A stretch of DNA of 64,000 nucleotides from Aquimonas sp041395245 (GTDB taxonomy: Bacteria > Pseudomonadota > Gammaproteobacteria > Xanthomonadales > Xanthomonadaceae). The translations under genes were made by a program, and so were the position numbers. The stretch spans positions 140,868-204,867 of the forward strand of contig JAWLAY010000010.1 in NCBI GenBank assembly GCA_041395245.1, written 5' to 3'. The notes beneath the pieces are model-generated. The model ran no database searches and was not told where the DNA came from. It saw only the letters and a list, made by a program, of their open reading frames with translations. Positions 10,007-18,626 of the stretch are shown piece by piece. Positions within the stretch are counted from its first letter, which is position 1. Each line of letters starts with the position of its first letter.

Positions 10007-10380
10007 GCGCGAAGTCTCCACACTTTCAATTCGAACAGCACTTTACCGCAACTTTCTGCAGTAATGCAGCATGATCGGTCACAGCTTGAGACAAATCCCG
10101 GAGGGTGATTTCGCGCCCGCGACGGCGACCGCCTCTGTCGAGCGCTTAGCTCCTGGTCCCGACGCGGAGGGCTTTCGTGGATCGGCGCGTTTGCTCGTCA
10201 CTCCCGCGCAGGCGGGAGTCCAGTGCCTTGCAGAGGAGGCTGACGCGCAGTGGCGCAAATTGGCGGGAACTTTCGTGCCAAAGCCGTGTCGCAGCGCGCG
10301 GCGTTGCGTGCTCGCATGGGCCGTCCCACAATATCGCCCCCGCTGCCGTCGGACTTACGGCTCCCCATTTCGGAGACATC
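10007..10380. other. Divergent intergenic region between pilB and the FKBP gene
   Basis: About 374 bases without a supported gene. It must hold the pilB promoter (leftward) and the FKBP promoter (rightward), and it contains the palindromic repeat at 10200-10219. The open frame running through it into the FKBP gene is only an upstream extension. GGAGACATC sits just before the FKBP start codon. Confidence 0.6.
10200..10219. repeat. REP-like short palindrome
   Basis: An 8-bp perfect stem (ACTCCCGC / GCGGGAGT) with a GCAG loop. The surrounding 'tcactcccgcgcaggcggg' resembles dispersed extragenic palindromes common in Xanthomonas relatives and many beta- and gammaproteobacteria. Only one copy is seen in this window. 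Confidence 0.65.
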
Positions 10381-11121
10381 ATGAAGCACTCGTTGCGCAT
10401 CACCCTGCTTGCCGCTGCGGCCGCCGCCACGTTCGGCGTGTCCTCTTTCGCGCAGGCTGAAACCACCCTGACCACCGAAAAAGACAAGATCAGCTACGTC
10501 ATCGGTCTGCAGATCGGCGGCTCGATGGGTCAGATCAAGGACGAGGTCGATCTGGCCGTGGTCGTGAAGGGCATGGAGGCCGCGCTGTCGGGTGCCGAGC
10601 CCGCCATTTCGCAGGAAGAAGCGATGCAGGTTCAGCAGGCTTTCCAGCAGAAGCTGCAGGCCAAGCGCGAGGCTGAAATGCAGGCGGCAGCCAAGAAGAA
10701 CAAGGAAGAAGGCGATGCCTTCCTGGCTTCCAACAAGGGCAAGGATGGCGTCAAGACAACCGAGTCCGGCCTGCAGTACGTGGTCGTGACCGAAGGTACC
10801 GGTCCCAAGCCTGCAGCCACCGATACCGTCAAGGTGCACTACACGGGTACGCTGCTTGATGGCACCAAGTTCGACAGCTCGGTGGATCGCGGTCAGCCCG
10901 CGCAGTTCGCGCTGAATGCAGTGATTCCGGGTTGGACCGAAGCCCTGCAGTTGATGCCGGTCGGCTCCAAGTACACGCTGTGGATTCCTTCCGAGCTGGC
11001 CTATGGCGATCGCGCCATGCCGGGTAGCCCGATCGGTCCGAACTCGACCCTGAAGTTCGATGTCGAGTTGCTGGAGATCGTTGCTCCTGGCGCGGCAGCA
11101 CCTGCCCCGGCTGCGCAGTAA
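10381..11121 (+). CDS. FKBP-type peptidyl-prolyl cis-trans isomerase (FkpA/Mip-like), exported
   Basis: The 246-residue protein starts with a clear signal peptide (MKHSLRITLLAAAAAATFGV, then cleavage after AQA), an N-terminal helical dimerisation domain (ISYVIGLQIGGSMGQIKDEV, then a Gln/Lys/Glu-rich helix) and a C-terminal FKBP domain (VKVHYTGTLLDGTKFDSSVD, VIPGWTEALQLMPVGSKYTL, LKFDVELLEI). This is the FkpA/Mip layout of periplasmic folding helpers that act on outer-membrane proteins. The start at 10381 has GGAGA nearby and leaves the signal peptide at the N-terminus. A rho-independent terminator follows at 11156. Confidence 0.93.
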   Translation: MKHSLRITLLAAAAAATFGVSSFAQAETTLTTEKDKISYVIGLQIGGSMGQIKDEVDLAVVVKGMEAALSGAEPAISQEEAMQVQQAFQQKLQAKREAEMQAAAKKNKEEGDAFLASNKGKDGVKTTESGLQYVVVTEGTGPKPAATDTVKVHYTGTLLDGTKFDSSVDRGQPAQFALNAVIPGWTEALQLMPVGSKYTLWIPSELAYGDRAMPGSPIGPNSTLKFDVELLEIVAPGAAAPAPAAQ

Positions 11122-11155
11122 GCCGTCCCGGTTCACGGCAGATTGAGATGTCATG

Positions 11156-11185
11156 CGGCCGACAGGGCGACCTGTCGGCCGTTGT
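11156..11185 (+). terminator. Rho-independent terminator after the FKBP gene
   Basis: An 11-bp perfect stem (CGGCCGACAGG / CCTGTCGGCCG) with a GCGA loop at 11167-11170, followed by a modest T-rich run (TTGTCATCTT). It lies 35 bases after the stop codon. Confidence 0.75.
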
Positions 11186-11244
11186 CATCTTGAGAACGCA
11201 AGATTGCTCGCTGCGGCGATGTGTCCTTTATTGAGTCGAAATCC

Positions 11245-12591
11245 ATGAAAGTCACCTTGTTTGGTACCGGCTATGTGGGACTGGTTACCGGTACATGCTT
11301 GGCCGAAGTCGGCAACCATGTGTTGTGTGTGGACGTCGACGCGGCAAAGATCGACGGCCTGAAGCAGGGCCGGATTCCGATCTATGAGCCCGGTCTGGAA
11401 GACATGGTGCTGGCCAACCAGCGCGCCGGGCGGCTCGATTTCACCACGGATGCGGCGGCGGCGGTGGCCTATGCGGACCTGTTGTTCATCGCGGTCGGTA
11501 CACCGCCCGACGAAGACGGCAGCGCCGATCTACGCCATGTATTGGCGGTGGCGCGCACCATCGGTGAACACCTGCAGCGCCCCGCACTGGTTGTTACCAA
11601 GTCGACCGTTCCGGTGGGAACGGCGGATCGCGTGCGCGCCGAAGTGGCGGCGGCGCTGGCGAAGCGCGGCGTGGCGATCGATTTCGAAGTCGCCTCCAAT
11701 CCCGAATTCCTGAAAGAAGGCGACGCGGTCAAGGACTGCATGCGCCCGGACCGCATCATCATCGGCACCGAGTCGGTCGAGGCAGTCAACAAGCTCAAGG
11801 CGCTGTATGCGCCCTTCAACCGCAATCACGAGCGCATCGTCGCCATGGATCTGCGTTCGGCGGAGCTGACCAAATATGCCGCCAACGCGATGTTGGCGAC
11901 CAAGATCAGTTTCATGAACGAGATGGCGAATCTGGCCGAACGCCTGGGCGCGGACATCGAAAAGGTGCGCCTCGGCATCGGTTCCGACCCGCGCATCGGA
12001 TTTTCGTTCATCTATCCTGGCGCAGGTTACGGCGGCAGTTGTTTCCCCAAGGATGTCCAGGCGCTGGAGCGCACGGCCCGTCAACATGGTTTCGATGCGC
12101 ACATTCTTGGCGCGGTAGAAGCCGTCAACGACCGCCAGAAGCGCAAGCTGCACCAACTGTTGGCCCGGCATTTCGGTGACTTGCGTGGCAAGACCATCGG
12201 TCTGTGGGGCCTGGCCTTCAAGCCCAACACCGACGACATGCGCGAAGCGCCCAGCCGCAGCCTGATGGAAGCCTTGTGGGCCGAAGGCGCGCAGGTCCGC
12301 GCGTTTGATCCGGAGGCCATGCATGAGGTGCGTCGGATCTACGGCGAGCGCGATGACCTGCTGCTGTGCAACGAACCCTACGAGGTGCTGGAAGGGGCCG
12401 ATGCGTTGGTGTTGATCACCGAGTGGAAGACCTTCTGGAGCCCCGATTTCGCGCGCATCAAGGCAGAACTGCGCGAGCCGGTGATCTTTGATGGCCGCAA
12501 CGTCTACGACCCGCAGCAGGTCGAGGCGGCAGGTCTGGCGTACTACGGTATTGGCCGTGGGCGATCGTTGCAGAACGGAGGCGCGTCGTGA
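11245..12591 (+). CDS. ugd: UDP-glucose 6-dehydrogenase
   Basis: Oxidises UDP-glucose to UDP-glucuronate with two NAD+, feeding surface polysaccharide or lipid A decoration. The 448-residue protein has the N-terminal Rossmann motif LFGTGYVGLVTGTCLAEVGN, the central region EMANLAERLGADIEKVRLGI, the catalytic cysteine motif YGGSCFPKDVQAL and the C-terminal NAD/UDP domain (GLAFKPNTDDMREAPS). The ATG at 11245 starts the Rossmann fold directly and is preferred to the upstream GTG at 11221. Its stop overlaps the slyX start, so the two are translationally coupled. Confidence 0.95.
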   Translation: MKVTLFGTGYVGLVTGTCLAEVGNHVLCVDVDAAKIDGLKQGRIPIYEPGLEDMVLANQRAGRLDFTTDAAAAVAYADLLFIAVGTPPDEDGSADLRHVLAVARTIGEHLQRPALVVTKSTVPVGTADRVRAEVAAALAKRGVAIDFEVASNPEFLKEGDAVKDCMRPDRIIIGTESVEAVNKLKALYAPFNRNHERIVAMDLRSAELTKYAANAMLATKISFMNEMANLAERLGADIEKVRLGIGSDPRIGFSFIYPGAGYGGSCFPKDVQALERTARQHGFDAHILGAVEAVNDRQKRKLHQLLARHFGDLRGKTIGLWGLAFKPNTDDMREAPSRSLMEALWAEGAQVRAFDPEAMHEVRRIYGERDDLLLCNEPYEVLEGADALVLITEWKTFWSPDFARIKAELREPVIFDGRNVYDPQQVEAAGLAYYGIGRGRSLQNGGAS

Positions 12592-12800
12592 GTGATCTGG
12601 TCGAACGCATCGTCGAACTGGAAATGCGCCTGGCCTTTCAGGACGACACCGTGCAGCAGTTGAACGGTGTGGCGGTCGAGCAATCGCAGCGCATCGAACA
12701 ACTGGAGCGCCGACTGGAACAGGTGTTGGCCGATTTGCGTGCCTTGCGTGGACTGTTGTATGCCGACCCTGCCAGCGAAGCGCCACCGCCGCACTATTGA
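12588..12800 (+). CDS. slyX: SlyX family small coiled-coil protein
   Basis: A 70-residue protein with a long amphipathic heptad pattern (LVERIVELEMRLAFQDDTVQ, then QRIEQLERRLEQVLADLRAL) and the proline/His/Tyr-rich tail PPPHY, both typical of SlyX. The function of the family is not established. The GTG start overlaps the ugd stop (GTGA). Nothing unusual in composition. Confidence 0.88.
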   Translation: MSDLVERIVELEMRLAFQDDTVQQLNGVAVEQSQRIEQLERRLEQVLADLRALRGLLYADPASEAPPPHY

Positions 12801-12941
12801 TCGGCGGTGCTGCGCCGCTTGCCGGGGCGCGGTCAGGTCGCCCCGATACGGCGCGCCCGGTTGCGTTGCGAAGTCCGGCTTGATACCGCCGCGTTCCCGT
12901 GTTGTCGACACATCGTTTCAACTATTACGAGTGGAATCCGC

Positions 12942-13556
12942 ATGAGCATCTCCCTGCGTGATCAATTGATGGGCCTCGGCTTCAAAGCGCCGGAGCCTGC
13001 CGCCAAACCCGCACACAAACCCAAGCCCACGAACACCGATAAAAATCGGTCGCAGGCGGGCAAGGGCAACAAGCCGTCCGGTCAGAAATCGTCGCCGCGC
13101 CGCGAGGACCGTCCGCGCGTTCATACCAGCGAGGAGCTCGATCTGGCACGCGCCTATGCACTTCGCCAGCAACAGGAGAAGGCCGAGGCACAGCGTGCCG
13201 AGCGCGAGCGCCAGGCCGAGGCGCAACGTCGCAAGGAAGCGCGCCAGAAGCTGCATGCCTTGTTGCAGGGCAATACGTTGAACGTGCCCAGCGCGGAATT
13301 GCCAAGGCATTTCGAATACGGCGGAAAGATTCGCCGCGTCTACGTCACCGAAGAGCAGTTTCGCGCGCTCAATGCCGGGGAATTGGCGGTGGTGCAGGCC
13401 GGTGGGCGATACTGTGTGGTGACGCCCGCCATCGCCGAGCAAGCTGAGGCGCTGCTGGCGGGCACATTGGCTTTGCGTGTCGATCCCAACGCGCAGGAAG
13501 GTGGCGATGAATACGCCGACCCGCGCTTTCAGGTGCCGGACGATCTGGTCTGGTAA
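12942..13556 (+). CDS. DUF2058 family protein (YaiL-like)
   Basis: The 204-residue protein begins MSISLRDQLMGLGF, has a lysine/proline-rich linker, a strongly charged helical region rich in Gln, Glu and Arg (about residues 60-105), and the conserved C-terminal domain FEYGGKIRRVYVTEEQFRAL and GRYCVVTPAIAEQ. This matches the DUF2058 family, nucleoid-associated or uncharacterised proteins of gammaproteobacteria. The ATG at 12942 fits the family N-terminus; the frame upstream is non-coding extension. No precise role can be given. Confidence 0.85.
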   Translation: MSISLRDQLMGLGFKAPEPAAKPAHKPKPTNTDKNRSQAGKGNKPSGQKSSPRREDRPRVHTSEELDLARAYALRQQQEKAEAQRAERERQAEAQRRKEARQKLHALLQGNTLNVPSAELPRHFEYGGKIRRVYVTEEQFRALNAGELAVVQAGGRYCVVTPAIAEQAEALLAGTLALRVDPNAQEGGDEYADPRFQVPDDLVW

Positions 13557-13619
13557 CGACACGCCGCATTCCGGAGCGATCTCCGGTCGGTTTTCTCTCA
13601 CAACAAGCGAAGGTATCCC

Positions 13620-14351
13620 ATGGGTCGTGGTCCCAGCATTGAAGGTCGCAAAAACGCCGAAGACGCCAAGCGCGCCAAGGTATTCACCAAACTGATCCGC
13701 GAAATCACCATCGCGGCACGTGGTGGCGGCGACCCGGCAGGCAACGCCCGTTTGCGCATTGGTATCGACAAAGCACTGGCCGCCAACATGTCGAAGGACA
13801 CCATCGAGCGCGCGGTGAAGCGTGGCTCGGGTGCGGACGGTGCCGACAACATGCAGGAAGTGCGTTACGAGGGATATGGCCCGTCCGGCGTCGCCTTGAT
13901 CATCGACTGCATGACTGACAACACCACGCGCACGGTGGCCGAAGTCCGTCACGCGTTGTCGAAGAACAGCGGAAATCTGGGGACCACCGGTTCGGTGGCC
14001 TTCCAGTTTCACCGCCTTGGCGAGATCGTCGTCGCCACGGCCACGCCCGAGGCCGAGGAAAAGCTGCTCGAAGCCGCGCTGGAAGCGGGCGCAGATGATG
14101 TGCAGAACGGCGAGGGCAAGAGCACTGTGCTATGCGCGCCATCGGCGTTTGAAGACGTGAAGAAGGCGCTGGAAGCGGCAGGCGTCAAACCGCTCAGCGC
14201 GGAAATCGTGATGCGTCCGGAAAATCGCGTCAGCGTGCCCGACGAGGCGATGGAAGAACTGCTCGATCTGCTGGAATGGCTGGAAGACCTCGACGATGTG
14301 CAGGAGGTCTATCACAACGCCATCCTGCCGGAAGTTGCGCAGGAAGACTGA
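13620..14351 (+). CDS. yebC: YebC/PmpR family protein (translation/transcription regulator)
   Basis: The 243-residue protein carries the family N-terminus (MGRGPSIEGRKNAEDAKRAK, FTKLIREITIAARGGGDPAG) and the conserved YEGYGPSGVALIIDCMTDNT, and ends at the usual length. YebC proteins are reported to bind DNA or to relieve ribosome stalling, depending on the member. In this window it is not next to ruvC or the other ruv genes. A strong hairpin terminator lies 25 bases downstream. Confidence 0.95.
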   Translation: MGRGPSIEGRKNAEDAKRAKVFTKLIREITIAARGGGDPAGNARLRIGIDKALAANMSKDTIERAVKRGSGADGADNMQEVRYEGYGPSGVALIIDCMTDNTTRTVAEVRHALSKNSGNLGTTGSVAFQFHRLGEIVVATATPEAEEKLLEAALEAGADDVQNGEGKSTVLCAPSAFEDVKKALEAAGVKPLSAEIVMRPENRVSVPDEAMEELLDLLEWLEDLDDVQEVYHNAILPEVAQED

Positions 14352-14375
14352 GCGCACAGCCCGCGCCTTTTCCCG

Positions 14376-14416
14376 AGCGAGGCGAGCGTGCTGTCGGTAT
14401 GCTCGCCTCGCTTTGT
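14376..14416 (+). terminator. Rho-independent terminator after yebC
   Basis: A 12-bp perfect stem (AGCGAGGCGAGC at 14376-14387, GCTCGCCTCGCT at 14401-14412) with a 13-base loop, then TTTGTG. The rest of the 14352-14741 gap is a short non-coding stretch and the palindromic element at 14554-14720. Confidence 0.8.
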
Positions 14417-14553
14417 GACCAGCCCGGCGTGATCGCCGCTGCGGCAAAGTTGTGAACAGCGGTGAGTGCCCTCGCCAGTTCAACGTCCGGGGATATGCCT
14501 CGCGCGTTGACGCCTCGCGCCACTGCATGCACCATCGCGGCAGGCATCTGGCT

Positions 14554-14720
14554 CTAGTGGTCTGCTTCCGAAATTGCGTGACAGGATGAAACGGATGGAT
14601 TTTTTCGCAGGGCAAGGCGCGAGGAGGCGACATAGCGTGCTCTATGGCAACGACGAGCAACGCCGCCATGTGGAAAAAGACGCCGTTTCATGTTGCGTTA
14701 TTTCGGAAGCAGACCACTAG
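14554..14720. repeat. 167-bp MITE-like palindromic element with CTAG ends
   Basis: The ends are a perfect 21-bp inverted repeat (14554-14574 and 14700-14720) beginning CTAGTGGTCTGCTTCC. Inside, the arms remain partly complementary (GAAACGG near 14588 against CCGTTTCAT near 14682) around a smaller palindrome at about 14627-14650 (GCGACATAGCGTGCTCTATG). There is no gene inside. The structure is that of a non-autonomous mobile or dispersed palindromic element. It ends 21 bases before the wax synthase start codon. The size, CTAG ends and internal TTTCGCAGGGCAA are shared with the 169-bp elements at 35423 and 39575, though overall sequence differs. Confidence 0.8.
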
Positions 14721-14741
14721 GCCCTGGGAGGGGATTTCCGC

Positions 14742-16235
14742 ATGCACATTGGCGCGCAGACGCCGGGGCGTGCTCCACAGCGTGAAGCGATGTCGAAGGT
14801 GGACACCGCGTGGTTGCGCATGGAGCGTCCCACCAATCTGATGATGATCACCGGCGTTCTGATGTTCTCCGAACGTCTTTCGCTGGATGCGTTCAAGCAA
14901 CTGATCCGCGAGCGTTTTCTGGCCTTCAAGCGGTTTCGCCAGAAGGCCGTCGACAGTGCCACCGGCGCGCATTGGGAAACCGACCCGGATTTCGACATCG
15001 ATTGGCATGTGGTGCTGACCGCGCTGCCGGGCAAGGCGGGCAAAGCGGAACTTGAGCGCCTGGTGAGCCAGTTGGCCTCGACCGCGCTGGATCACGCCAA
15101 GCCGCTATGGCAGTTCCATCTGGTCGAACGCTATGGTCACGGTAGCGCGTTGATTGCTCGCCTGCACCATTGCTATGCCGACGGCATCGCGCTGGTACAG
15201 GTACTGTTGTCGCTGACCGATGTCAGTCGTCATCCGAAGCCGGGCACCGACCTGCCGCGCGCTTGGCTCGGTAAAGATGGCGAGCGGGTTACGCAACGCT
15301 TCTTCGACCCGGCGATGCAGCAGTTTGATCGCGCCATGAAGATGGGCGGCAAGGTCGTCGAGAAGAGTCTGGAGATGTATCGCGATCCGTCGCTGGCCGG
15401 GGTGCTGGCCAAGGAAGGCGGTGAAATTGCGCGCGAATTGGGCAACGTACTGTTGCTGCCGGATGATCCGGAGACGCCCTTGAAGCGTCCGCTGGGTGTC
15501 AGCAAACGTTGCGCCTGGGCCGATCCGATTCCGCTCGATGAGGTCAAGACCTTGAGTCGCGCCCTGGGCTGTACGGTCAACGATGTGTTGCTGGCGGCAG
15601 TTTCCGGGGCCTTGCGGAGTTGGTTGCTGGAGCAGGACTTCGAGCCCGCCGGGCTGACGATCCGCGCGACCGTACCGGTCAACCTGCGTCCGCTGGAACA
15701 CGCCAGGAAGCTCGGCAACCATTTCGGCCTGGTGTTTCTGGATCTGCCCATCGGCGAGGCCAATCCGCTGCGGCGTCTGCAACGGGTTGCCGACAACATG
15801 CGCGAGATCAAGTCCTCGCGTCAGGCCATCATGACCTTCGGTGTCCTGGCCGCGCTGGGCATGGCGCCCTCGGGCGTTCAGCGCTTCGCCCTGGAACTGT
15901 TCAGCCGCAAGGGCAGCGCCGTCGCGACCAATGTGCCCGGTCCGCAGATGCCGCTGTTCATGGCGGGCGCGGAAGTCAGTGACCTGATGTTCTGGGTGCC
16001 GCAAACCGGCAGCATCGGTGTCGGCATCAGCATTCTCAGTTACAACGGACGTGTGCATTTCGGATTGATCAGCGATGGCAAGTGCATCGCCAAACCGCAG
16101 GAAGTGATCAAGCGGTTCCAGCCGGAATTCGAGACGCTGCTGTATGCCACCTTGATGGAAGACTGGACCCAGGCGATTCATCCCGAGGACGCCGCGGACA
16201 CCTTGCGCCGTCTGTCTGCCGTCGAGGATGCGTAA
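14742..16235 (+). CDS. Wax ester synthase / diacylglycerol O-acyltransferase (WS/DGAT)
   Basis: Transfers an acyl group from acyl-CoA to a fatty alcohol (wax ester) or diacylglycerol (triacylglycerol). The 497-residue protein has the catalytic HHxxxDG motif (HHCYADG, residues 142-148), PLWQFHLVE just before it, and the NDVLLAAVSGALRSWL region of the second half. The start at 14742 has a strong GGGAGGGG upstream; the family-like N-terminus SKVDTAWLRMERP begins at an alternative ATG at 14790. A palindromic element lies directly upstream and likely replaces or modifies the promoter/leader. A matching fatty acyl-CoA reductase is at 33.4 kb. Confidence 0.93.
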   Translation: MHIGAQTPGRAPQREAMSKVDTAWLRMERPTNLMMITGVLMFSERLSLDAFKQLIRERFLAFKRFRQKAVDSATGAHWETDPDFDIDWHVVLTALPGKAGKAELERLVSQLASTALDHAKPLWQFHLVERYGHGSALIARLHHCYADGIALVQVLLSLTDVSRHPKPGTDLPRAWLGKDGERVTQRFFDPAMQQFDRAMKMGGKVVEKSLEMYRDPSLAGVLAKEGGEIARELGNVLLLPDDPETPLKRPLGVSKRCAWADPIPLDEVKTLSRALGCTVNDVLLAAVSGALRSWLLEQDFEPAGLTIRATVPVNLRPLEHARKLGNHFGLVFLDLPIGEANPLRRLQRVADNMREIKSSRQAIMTFGVLAALGMAPSGVQRFALELFSRKGSAVATNVPGPQMPLFMAGAEVSDLMFWVPQTGSIGVGISILSYNGRVHFGLISDGKCIAKPQEVIKRFQPEFETLLYATLMEDWTQAIHPEDAADTLRRLSAVEDA

Positions 16236-16268
16236 ACCGTCCCGCGATGCGAAAATGCGCCGCCTGCT

Positions 16269-16345
16269 GCCCCCGTAGCTCAGATGGATAGAGCGTCCCC
16301 CTCCTAAGGGGAAGGCCGTGCGTTCGAATCGCGCCGGGGGCACCA
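16269..16345 (+). tRNA. tRNA-Arg (anticodon CCU)
   Basis: A complete cloverleaf: acceptor stem GCCCCCG/CGGGGGC, D arm GCTC...GAGC, anticodon stem TCCCC/GGGGA around loop CTCCTAA (anticodon CCT at DNA level, reads AGG), T arm with GTTCGAATC, discriminator A and encoded CCA (16343-16345). It lies 33 bases after the wax synthase stop. Confidence 0.96.
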
Positions 16346-16446
16346 ATCAAGAAGCACTTGCGAACGGTCGTTGGCGTTAGCGTGGGATTCATTCCGTCAA
16401 CCCACTGCTATCGGCGTTGCTGACGTCGACGACAGCGCGCTCCGTC

Positions 16447-17448
16447 TCAGCGGCTTGCGGCGCGACGCAGGCGGTCGTTGACTGCTTCCCACGCTGAGGT
16501 TCGCGGTGGCGATTCCAGCGCGATCCACGGGTGTCCTTGCTGATCCAGTCGATGCAGCGCGGCGTAGAGCTGTTGTGCGTACGACGCGGGATCGCCCGGC
16601 AGCACGACTTCGGTGACGTGACCCGGAAGCGCCGTTCGCGGTGTGGCGAGGCTGAGCAGCGCGCCCGAGCCTTCTGGCAACGGTGATTCGCGATCACGCA
16701 GGTATAGCGGCGTTCTCGGCGCGTAGTGGCGCTCGTGCAAGCCCGGAGACGGAGCGCTGCCTTGCCCGTTCCACTGTGCATCGGGCACGTTTGTACCAAG
16801 TACCTGTTCGATCTGCGTGCGACTAATGGCGCCGGGACGCAGTAGAGACACGTCGCCCTGTTTGTTGATGGCGACGACCGTGGATTCGATTCCGGCTTGG
16901 CTGTTGCCACCGTCCAGAATCATTGCCACTCGATTGCCCAGGCTGCGCGCAACGTGCGAGGCCGCGGTCGGTGAGAGCTGCATGAACTCGTTGGCGCTCG
17001 GTGCAGCCAGCGGAACGCCGGCTGCGCGAATCAGGGCGCGTGCAACGGGGTGTTCGGGAAGGCGTACACCGACGGTATCGAGTCCGCCGCTGACGATGTC
17101 AGGAATGGACTCCATTTTCGGAAGCACCAGCGTCAGCGGGCCTGGCCAGAAGCGTCGTGCCAGCAACTCTGCCGCATGGGGCCAAAATCGAACGACAAAG
17201 CGGGTGTCTTTCGGATCGGCAATGTGCACGATCAGCGGACTGGTGTGGGGCCGTCGCTTGGCGGCAAAAATTCGAGCAACGGCCGTGGCATCCAAGGCAT
17301 TTGCACCAAGGCCGTAAACCGTTTCGGTTGGAAAGGCGACCAAATCACCCGCTCGCAGATGCTCTGCGGCCATGGCGATGTTTTCGGGCGTGGCAACAAC
17401 CGCGTGCTGCGCCATCGCCGCTGCGTGTTTCAGAGTCTCTTGCATCAT
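16447..17448 (-). CDS. L-threonylcarbamoyladenylate synthase (Sua5/YrdC family, long form)
   Basis: Makes threonylcarbamoyl-AMP from threonine, bicarbonate and ATP for the t6A modification of ANN-decoding tRNAs. The 333-residue protein has the YrdC domain (FPTETVYGLGANALDATAVA, KRRPHTSPLIVHIADP, LAAPSANEFMQLSPT) at about residues 22-205, and a C-terminal Sua5 domain (about 235-330). It is therefore the two-domain Sua5 type rather than the short TsaC. It reads in the same direction as the cbb genes upstream, but a 103-base gap with a hairpin separates it from fba, so it may have its own promoter. Confidence 0.93.
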   Translation of the reverse strand: MMQETLKHAAAMAQHAVVATPENIAMAAEHLRAGDLVAFPTETVYGLGANALDATAVARIFAAKRRPHTSPLIVHIADPKDTRFVVRFWPHAAELLARRFWPGPLTLVLPKMESIPDIVSGGLDTVGVRLPEHPVARALIRAAGVPLAAPSANEFMQLSPTAASHVARSLGNRVAMILDGGNSQAGIESTVVAINKQGDVSLLRPGAISRTQIEQVLGTNVPDAQWNGQGSAPSPGLHERHYAPRTPLYLRDRESPLPEGSGALLSLATPRTALPGHVTEVVLPGDPASYAQQLYAALHRLDQQGHPWIALESPPRTSAWEAVNDRLRRAASR

Positions 17449-17510
17449 GGCGCAAGCATAGCGGGCAAACGTGGAGCGTGTGCGCTAATGCCACCGTCTG
17501 TTTGTGAACA

Positions 17511-17552
17511 CGTCGGGCGAGTGCGTTGACACACCCGCCCGACGCGTTTTTT
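17511..17552. terminator. Hairpin at the end of the cbb operon
   Basis: A 9-bp stem (CGTCGGGCG at 17511-17519, CGCCCGACG at 17536-17544). On the plus strand it is followed by a TTTTTT run (17547-17552). On the minus strand, which is the operon's direction, the hairpin starts within about 8 bases of the fba stop but lacks a strong T run, so termination there would be weaker. Confidence 0.55.
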
Positions 17553-18586
17553 CAGTAGCGCGACGCCATGGTTTCGAGTGCAATCGGCTTGATCTTCGAG
17601 CCCATTCCCGCGCAGCCGAAGGCTTCAAAGCGTGCTTTGCAGATGCCGCTGGCGGCTTTCTTGGCGGCGCTGAGGAACTTGCGCGGATCGAATTCGCTGG
17701 GCTGTTCCGCCAGCATCTTCCGGATGGCTCCGGTCATGGCCAGACGGATGTCGGTATCGATGTTGATCTTGCGTACACCGTTCTTGATGCCGCGGACGAT
17801 TTCTTCCACCGGCACGCCGTAGGTTTCCTTCATCTGCCCACCGTACTGACGGATGATCTCCAGCCATTCCTGTGGCACGCTGCTGGAACCGTGCATCACC
17901 AGATGCGTGTTGGGAATGGCGGCGTGGATCTGGGCGATGCGGTCGATGGCCAGAATGTCGCCGGTCGGCTTGCGGGTGAATTTGTAGGCGCCATGGCTGG
18001 TGCCGATGGCGATGGCCAGTGCGTCGACGCCGGTCTTGGCAACGAAATCCTTGGCCTGTGTCGGATCCGTCAGCAGCATGTCGTGGCTCAGTTTGCCTTC
18101 CGCGCCGACGCCGTCTTCCTCACCGGCTTCGCCGGTTTCCAGCGAGCCGAGACAGCCGAGTTCACCTTCGACCGACACACCGACGGCATGCGCCATGCGG
18201 CAGACCAGTTCGGTCACTTCGACGTTGTACTCGTAGCTGGCCGGGGTCTTGCCGTCGGACATCAGCGAGCCGTCCATCATCACGCTGGAAAAGCCCGAGC
18301 GGATCGATTGCTGGCAGACGGCCGGGGAGGTGCCATGGTCCTGATGCAGCACGATGGGCAGCTCCGGATGCACTTCGGCGGCGGCGATGATCAGGTGACG
18401 CAGATAGGCTTCACCCGCATATTTGCGCGCGCCCGCCGAGGCTTGCAGGATGACCGGCGAGTCGGTCGCCGCAGCGGCCTCCATGATTGCCTGCACTTGC
18501 TCGAGGTTGTTGACGTTGAATGCGGGAACGCCGTAGCCGTGTTCGGCGGCGTGATCGAGAACCTGACGAAGCGATACGAGTGCCAT
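17552..18586 (-). CDS. fba: Class II fructose-bisphosphate aldolase (Calvin-type)
   Basis: Condenses dihydroxyacetone phosphate with glyceraldehyde 3-phosphate, or with erythrose 4-phosphate to sedoheptulose bisphosphate, in the regeneration phase of the Calvin cycle. The 344-residue protein shows YGVPAFNVNNLEQVQAIMEA, the zinc/active-site stretch ELPIVLHQDHGTS, GFSSVMMDGS and THLVMHGSSSVPQEWL. This matches the CbbA subgroup of metal-dependent aldolases. It is the last gene of the cbb operon, 40 bases after the fused phosphatase gene. Confidence 0.95.
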   Translation of the reverse strand: MALVSLRQVLDHAAEHGYGVPAFNVNNLEQVQAIMEAAAATDSPVILQASAGARKYAGEAYLRHLIIAAAEVHPELPIVLHQDHGTSPAVCQQSIRSGFSSVMMDGSLMSDGKTPASYEYNVEVTELVCRMAHAVGVSVEGELGCLGSLETGEAGEEDGVGAEGKLSHDMLLTDPTQAKDFVAKTGVDALAIAIGTSHGAYKFTRKPTGDILAIDRIAQIHAAIPNTHLVMHGSSSVPQEWLEIIRQYGGQMKETYGVPVEEIVRGIKNGVRKINIDTDIRLAMTGAIRKMLAEQPSEFDPRKFLSAAKKAASGICKARFEAFGCAGMGSKIKPIALETMASRY

Positions 18587-18626
18587 GGTGCAATCCCTCC
18601 AGAGTGGTTGATGTTAGGTGAGAAAT

